From Roseiarcus sp963749715 (GTDB lineage Bacteria > Pseudomonadota > Alphaproteobacteria > Rhizobiales > Beijerinckiaceae), in the NCBI GenBank assembly GCA_963749715.1, contig CAVVNR010000004.1, positions 310,001 to 374,000 on the forward strand: a stretch of 64,000 nucleotides of DNA, read 5' to 3'. Position numbers and translations under genes: made by a program. Positions 62,019 to 64,000 of this stretch are shown one piece after another (the first letter of the stretch is position 1; every line of letters starts with the position of its first letter). The notes beneath the pieces are model-generated. The model did not search any database and was not told where the DNA came from. It saw only the letters and a list, made by a program, of their open reading frames with translations.

Positions 62019-62321
62019 TCACTCCCGCAATTCAGCGTCCACGACAGCGCGAAGCGATGGCGGCGCTTCATGGATCGTCTGCCAGATTCGGCGTTCGAGA
62101 ACATCCTCATAATCGTGGCGGTCGATGCTCCCTGAACCAGCAACGGCCTTCCAAGGGGATTTCGGGATGTCGCCCTTTGAAAGCCGGCGACAGCCGCCGC
62201 GACGCCTCGGAGATGATTTCCAGGCAGCGTGTCGCCGCATAAAGGGTTTTGTCGTCGTTCAGCAAGCCGTCAAGTTCGAGGCCGTGCACAAAGCGCAACG
62301 CGCGTGCGATGTTGTCGCGCA
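62019..62321 (-). pseudogene. HepT-like (DUF86) toxin gene, 5'-truncated and frameshifted
   Basis: Two frames give a HepT/DUF86 protein: LRDNIARALRFVHGLELDG, DDKTLYAATRCLEIISEASRRL and KGRHPEIP. After a one-base shift in a CCCC run near 62145, PWKAVAGSGSIDRHDYEDVLERRIW follows, with the RxxxxHxY-type catalytic region SIDRHDY. The N-terminus stops exactly where the palindromic element at 62322 begins, so an insertion removed the start codon and first residues. No MntA nucleotidyltransferase partner is present. It is therefore a dead toxin remnant. Confidence 0.8.
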
Positions 62322-62397
62322 GGAATACGGTGACACTTACATCTTTCCCTATTCTCCCTAGAGGCGAAAATAGCAAATATGCATGTGTCACCGTTTT
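62322..62397. repeat. Palindromic MITE-like element, copy A
   Basis: The ends read GGAATACGGTGACACTTACAT and ATGCATGTGTCACCGTTTT, so CGGTGACAC and GTGTCACCG form terminal inverted repeats around an AT-rich centre. Its left edge coincides with the truncation of hepT. Copy B (62462-62529) is nearly identical but about 8 bp shorter in the centre. Confidence 0.75.
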
Positions 62398-62402
62398 GTT
62401 AT

Positions 62403-62443
62403 CCGGTGCTGCACCATCGTCCTCAGCGTATTCAGATCTTTGG
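62403..62443 (-). repeat. 41-bp exact copy of the transaldolase 3' end
   Basis: 62403-62443 is identical to 62645-62685, which encodes DLNTLRTMVQHRL near the end of tal. The fragment lies between the two copies of the palindromic element. It cannot be translated as part of any gene here. Confidence 0.85.
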
Positions 62444-62461
62444 GCGTCCGCGGTCGCGCGC

Positions 62462-62529
62462 GGAATACGGTGACACTTACATCTTTCTCTTTCTCCCGAA
62501 AATAGCAAATATGCATGTGTCACCGTTTT
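62462..62529. repeat. Palindromic MITE-like element, copy B
   Basis: Same terminal inverted repeats as copy A (CGGTGACAC and GTGTCACCG) with a shorter centre. It is 64 bp to the right of copy A in the same orientation and about 100 bp from the tal stop. Confidence 0.75.
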
Positions 62530-62549
62530 CCGGAGCGCGGCGCTCGATC

Positions 62550-62582
62550 GACGGGCGTCCTGAGGACGCCCTATGGAGGTCG
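62550..62582. repeat. Single member of the ybeY palindromic repeat family
   Basis: GACGGGCGTCC, TGA, GGACGCCC, then TATGGAGG. The 8-bp arms GGGCGTCC and GGACGCCC pair perfectly, and the sequence aligns with the second stem-loop of the ybeY unit. It is 45 bp after the tal stop. Confidence 0.6.
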
Positions 62583-62626
62583 ACCGACGCGGCCAGCGAC
62601 CGCGTCGCCCGACGCGCGCCGCGCCC

Positions 62627-63580
62627 TCACGCCGCTTTCGCCAGCCGGTGCTGCACCATCGTCCTCAGCGTATTCAGATCTTTGGCGAACAGGCGGATGC
62701 CGTCGGAGAGCTTCTCGGTCGCCATCTGGTCTTCGTTCAGCATCCAGCGGAATGTCTTTTCGTCCATCGCGACCTTGGCTGGGGCCGGCCCGGGATGGGC
62801 GGGGTCGAGATGCCGCGTGAGCGCGCCCTCGTCCTTCGAGAGCGCATCGAGCAGCTGAGGCGAGATTGTGAGCCGGTCACAGCCCGCCAGCGCCTCGATC
62901 TCGCCGGTGTTGCGGAACGATGCGCCCATGACGACCGTCTTGATTCCGTAGGTCTTGTAATAGGCGTAGATCGTGCGGACCGAGTGCACGCCCGGATCGG
63001 TCTCGGCGGTGTAGGGGCCGCCGCCCGCCTTCACATGCCAGTCGAAAATGCGCCCGACGAAGGGCGAAAGAAGAAACGCCTTGGCGTCTCCCGCGGCAAT
63101 CGCCTGGGCGAGCGAGAAGGCGAGCGTCATGTTGCAATCGATGCCGTCGGCCTGCAGGCGCCGCGCCGCTTGCACGCCTTCCCAGGTCGAAGCGAGCTTG
63201 ATGAGGATGTGATCGTGGCTGACGCCACGCTCCTTGTAGGCGGCGATGATCGATTTCGCCTTCGCGACCATGGCCTCGGTGTCGAACGAAAGATCAGCGT
63301 CGACTTCGGTCGAAACGCGGCCAGGGACGATCTTGGTCAGTTCGGAGCCGAAGTTCACGGCGATGCGGTCGGTCACTTCGCCGACCGAAGCGCTCCGCTT
63401 GCCCCCCCAGACGATCGCCTCGTCGACAAGCCGCGCGTAGCCCGGCATCTCCGCGGCCTTCAGGATCAGCGACGGATTTGTCGTGGCGTCGGTCGGCTTA
63501 TAGGCGCGGATCGAATCCATGTCGCCGGTGTCCGAGACGACGGTGGTCATAGCGCGCAATTGTTCGAGCTTGCTGGTCAT
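62627..63580 (-). CDS. tal: Transaldolase
   Basis: Pentose-phosphate-pathway enzyme exchanging a dihydroxyacetone unit between sedoheptulose-7-P and glyceraldehyde-3-P. 317 residues, TalB type. VVSDTGDMDSIRAYKPTDATTNPSL is the N-terminal signature region (Asp in the first strand), the Schiff-base Lys is in ILIKLASTWEG (about 128) and FSLAQAIAAGDAKAFLLSPFVGRI is diagnostic. ATG 63580 follows AAGGAGG. Its last 41 coding bases from 62645 are duplicated 240 bp away. Confidence 0.95.
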   Translation of the reverse strand: MTSKLEQLRAMTTVVSDTGDMDSIRAYKPTDATTNPSLILKAAEMPGYARLVDEAIVWGGKRSASVGEVTDRIAVNFGSELTKIVPGRVSTEVDADLSFDTEAMVAKAKSIIAAYKERGVSHDHILIKLASTWEGVQAARRLQADGIDCNMTLAFSLAQAIAAGDAKAFLLSPFVGRIFDWHVKAGGGPYTAETDPGVHSVRTIYAYYKTYGIKTVVMGASFRNTGEIEALAGCDRLTISPQLLDALSKDEGALTRHLDPAHPGPAPAKVAMDEKTFRWMLNEDQMATEKLSDGIRLFAKDLNTLRTMVQHRLAKAA

Positions 63581-63829
63581 GGACGAGCCTCCTTCGGGAC
63601 TGCCTTAGCCGTGATTGTCGCGCTCGCGCGCGTCATAAGCAAGCAGCGGCGGCCACTCTTTGGTATCGACGGGCGCGCGATCCTAAACGACGAAAATTCC
63701 GCGCGGTTCCGGCGTCTCTGTCCGGCGCTAGCGCGGCCGTCCGTTTCTGGCGAAGAAACCGTTCCTTCCGCCGGGAACGAAAGAGCCCTCAAGGTCGTTC
63801 TCCGGCATCGTCCCCACAGGAGAGCGCCA

Positions 63830-64000
63830 TGCCGAACCGCAAGAACCTGGAAGAATTGTTCGCCGAAACCCTCAAGGATATCTACTTCGCCGAAAAGCAG
63901 ATCCTGCGCGCCTTGCCGAAAATGGCGAAGGAGGCGGAATTGCCCGAGCTCAAGCAGGCTTTCGAGACCCATCGCGAACAGACCGAAGGCCACGTCGAGC
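63830..64000 (+). CDS. YciF/DUF892 ferritin-like protein, partial (runs off the right edge)
   Basis: Only the first 57 codons are in the window: MPNRKNLEELFAETLKDIY, FAEKQILRALPKMAKEAELPELKQAFETHREQT. This matches the start of DUF892 (YciF/YciE) proteins, a ferritin-like four-helix fold, with candidate metal ligands Glu and His in AEKQIL and THREQTEGHVE. ATG 63830 follows CAGGAGAG. Members are stress-induced in enterobacteria. Confidence 0.85.

Overview
The window looks like chromosomal DNA of a GC-rich alphaproteobacterium, most likely order Hyphomicrobiales (Rhizobiales). Supporting signs are strong GC bias at third codon positions, frequent GTG and TTG starts, the tsaB-rimI-miaB-phoH-ybeY-corC housekeeping run, a choXWV choline importer next to betaine/dimethylglycine genes, xylFHG and frc-type sugar ABC operons, DUF3551 and CRTAC1-type proteins, and Bradyrhizobium/Beijerinckiaceae-like intergenic repeats. 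I see no rRNA, tRNA, CRISPR array, phage module or intact transposon. Family and genus are not determined.

Layout. 1-2.2 kb: metal handling (end of a P-type ATPase with a hemerythrin tail, VIT/CCC1 transporter) and a PIN/Phd toxin-antitoxin pair. 2.3-7.5 kb: UvrD-like helicase, then a single-domain sugar ABC operon ending in a clear terminator. 7.6-11.9 kb: ParA plus a small partner, class A beta-lactamase, DUF190 protein, Kef-type antiporter. 11.9-15 kb: two MutS-like ATPase genes on the minus strand, both broken by frameshifts. 15.4-18.4 kb: SDR, TfoX-like protein, collagen-like lipoprotein, DUF3551 peptide, EthD protein. 18.4-21.5 kb: di-haem oxidoreductase plus CRTAC1/VCBS protein. 21.7-26.2 kb: LacI regulator and xylFHG. 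26.2-27.3 kb: a gene-poor strip of repeats with an IS481 remnant. 27.3-30.9 kb: ilv operon with a branched-chain leader peptide and attenuator, ilvB, a frameshifted threonine dehydratase and ilvH. 31-42 kb: choline/betaine block (betA, second VapBC-type pair, MttB-family methyltransferase, dimethylglycine-dehydrogenase-like enzyme, choXWV) with metA in between. 42.1-48.5 kb: argB and the tsaB to corC housekeeping run. 48.7-52.9 kb: Mla/MCE lipid-transport operon. 53.4-58.9 kb: XRE-cupin regulator divergent from lactate permease, SDR, metallophosphoesterase and glycosyltransferase. 59.3-64 kb: acyltransferase, chromate transporter, a broken hepT between repeats, transaldolase, and the start of a YciF-like ferritin-fold protein.

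How it fits together. ChoXWV imports choline/betaine, BetA oxidises choline, and the methyltransferase and DMGDH-like enzyme could strip methyl groups, with released one-carbon units available to methionine metabolism (metA lies beside them). The ilv leader couples branched-chain amino acid supply to ilvBH expression.

The most unusual observations are: a palindromic 39-bp repeat expanded four times in frame inside ybeY, with relatives elsewhere in the window; two copies of a palindromic MITE-like element that bracket a 41-bp copy of the transaldolase 3' end and truncate hepT; a diverged intergenic element with about 10-bp phased AAA runs; and six apparent frameshifts in five loci, which may be real decay or assembly indels.
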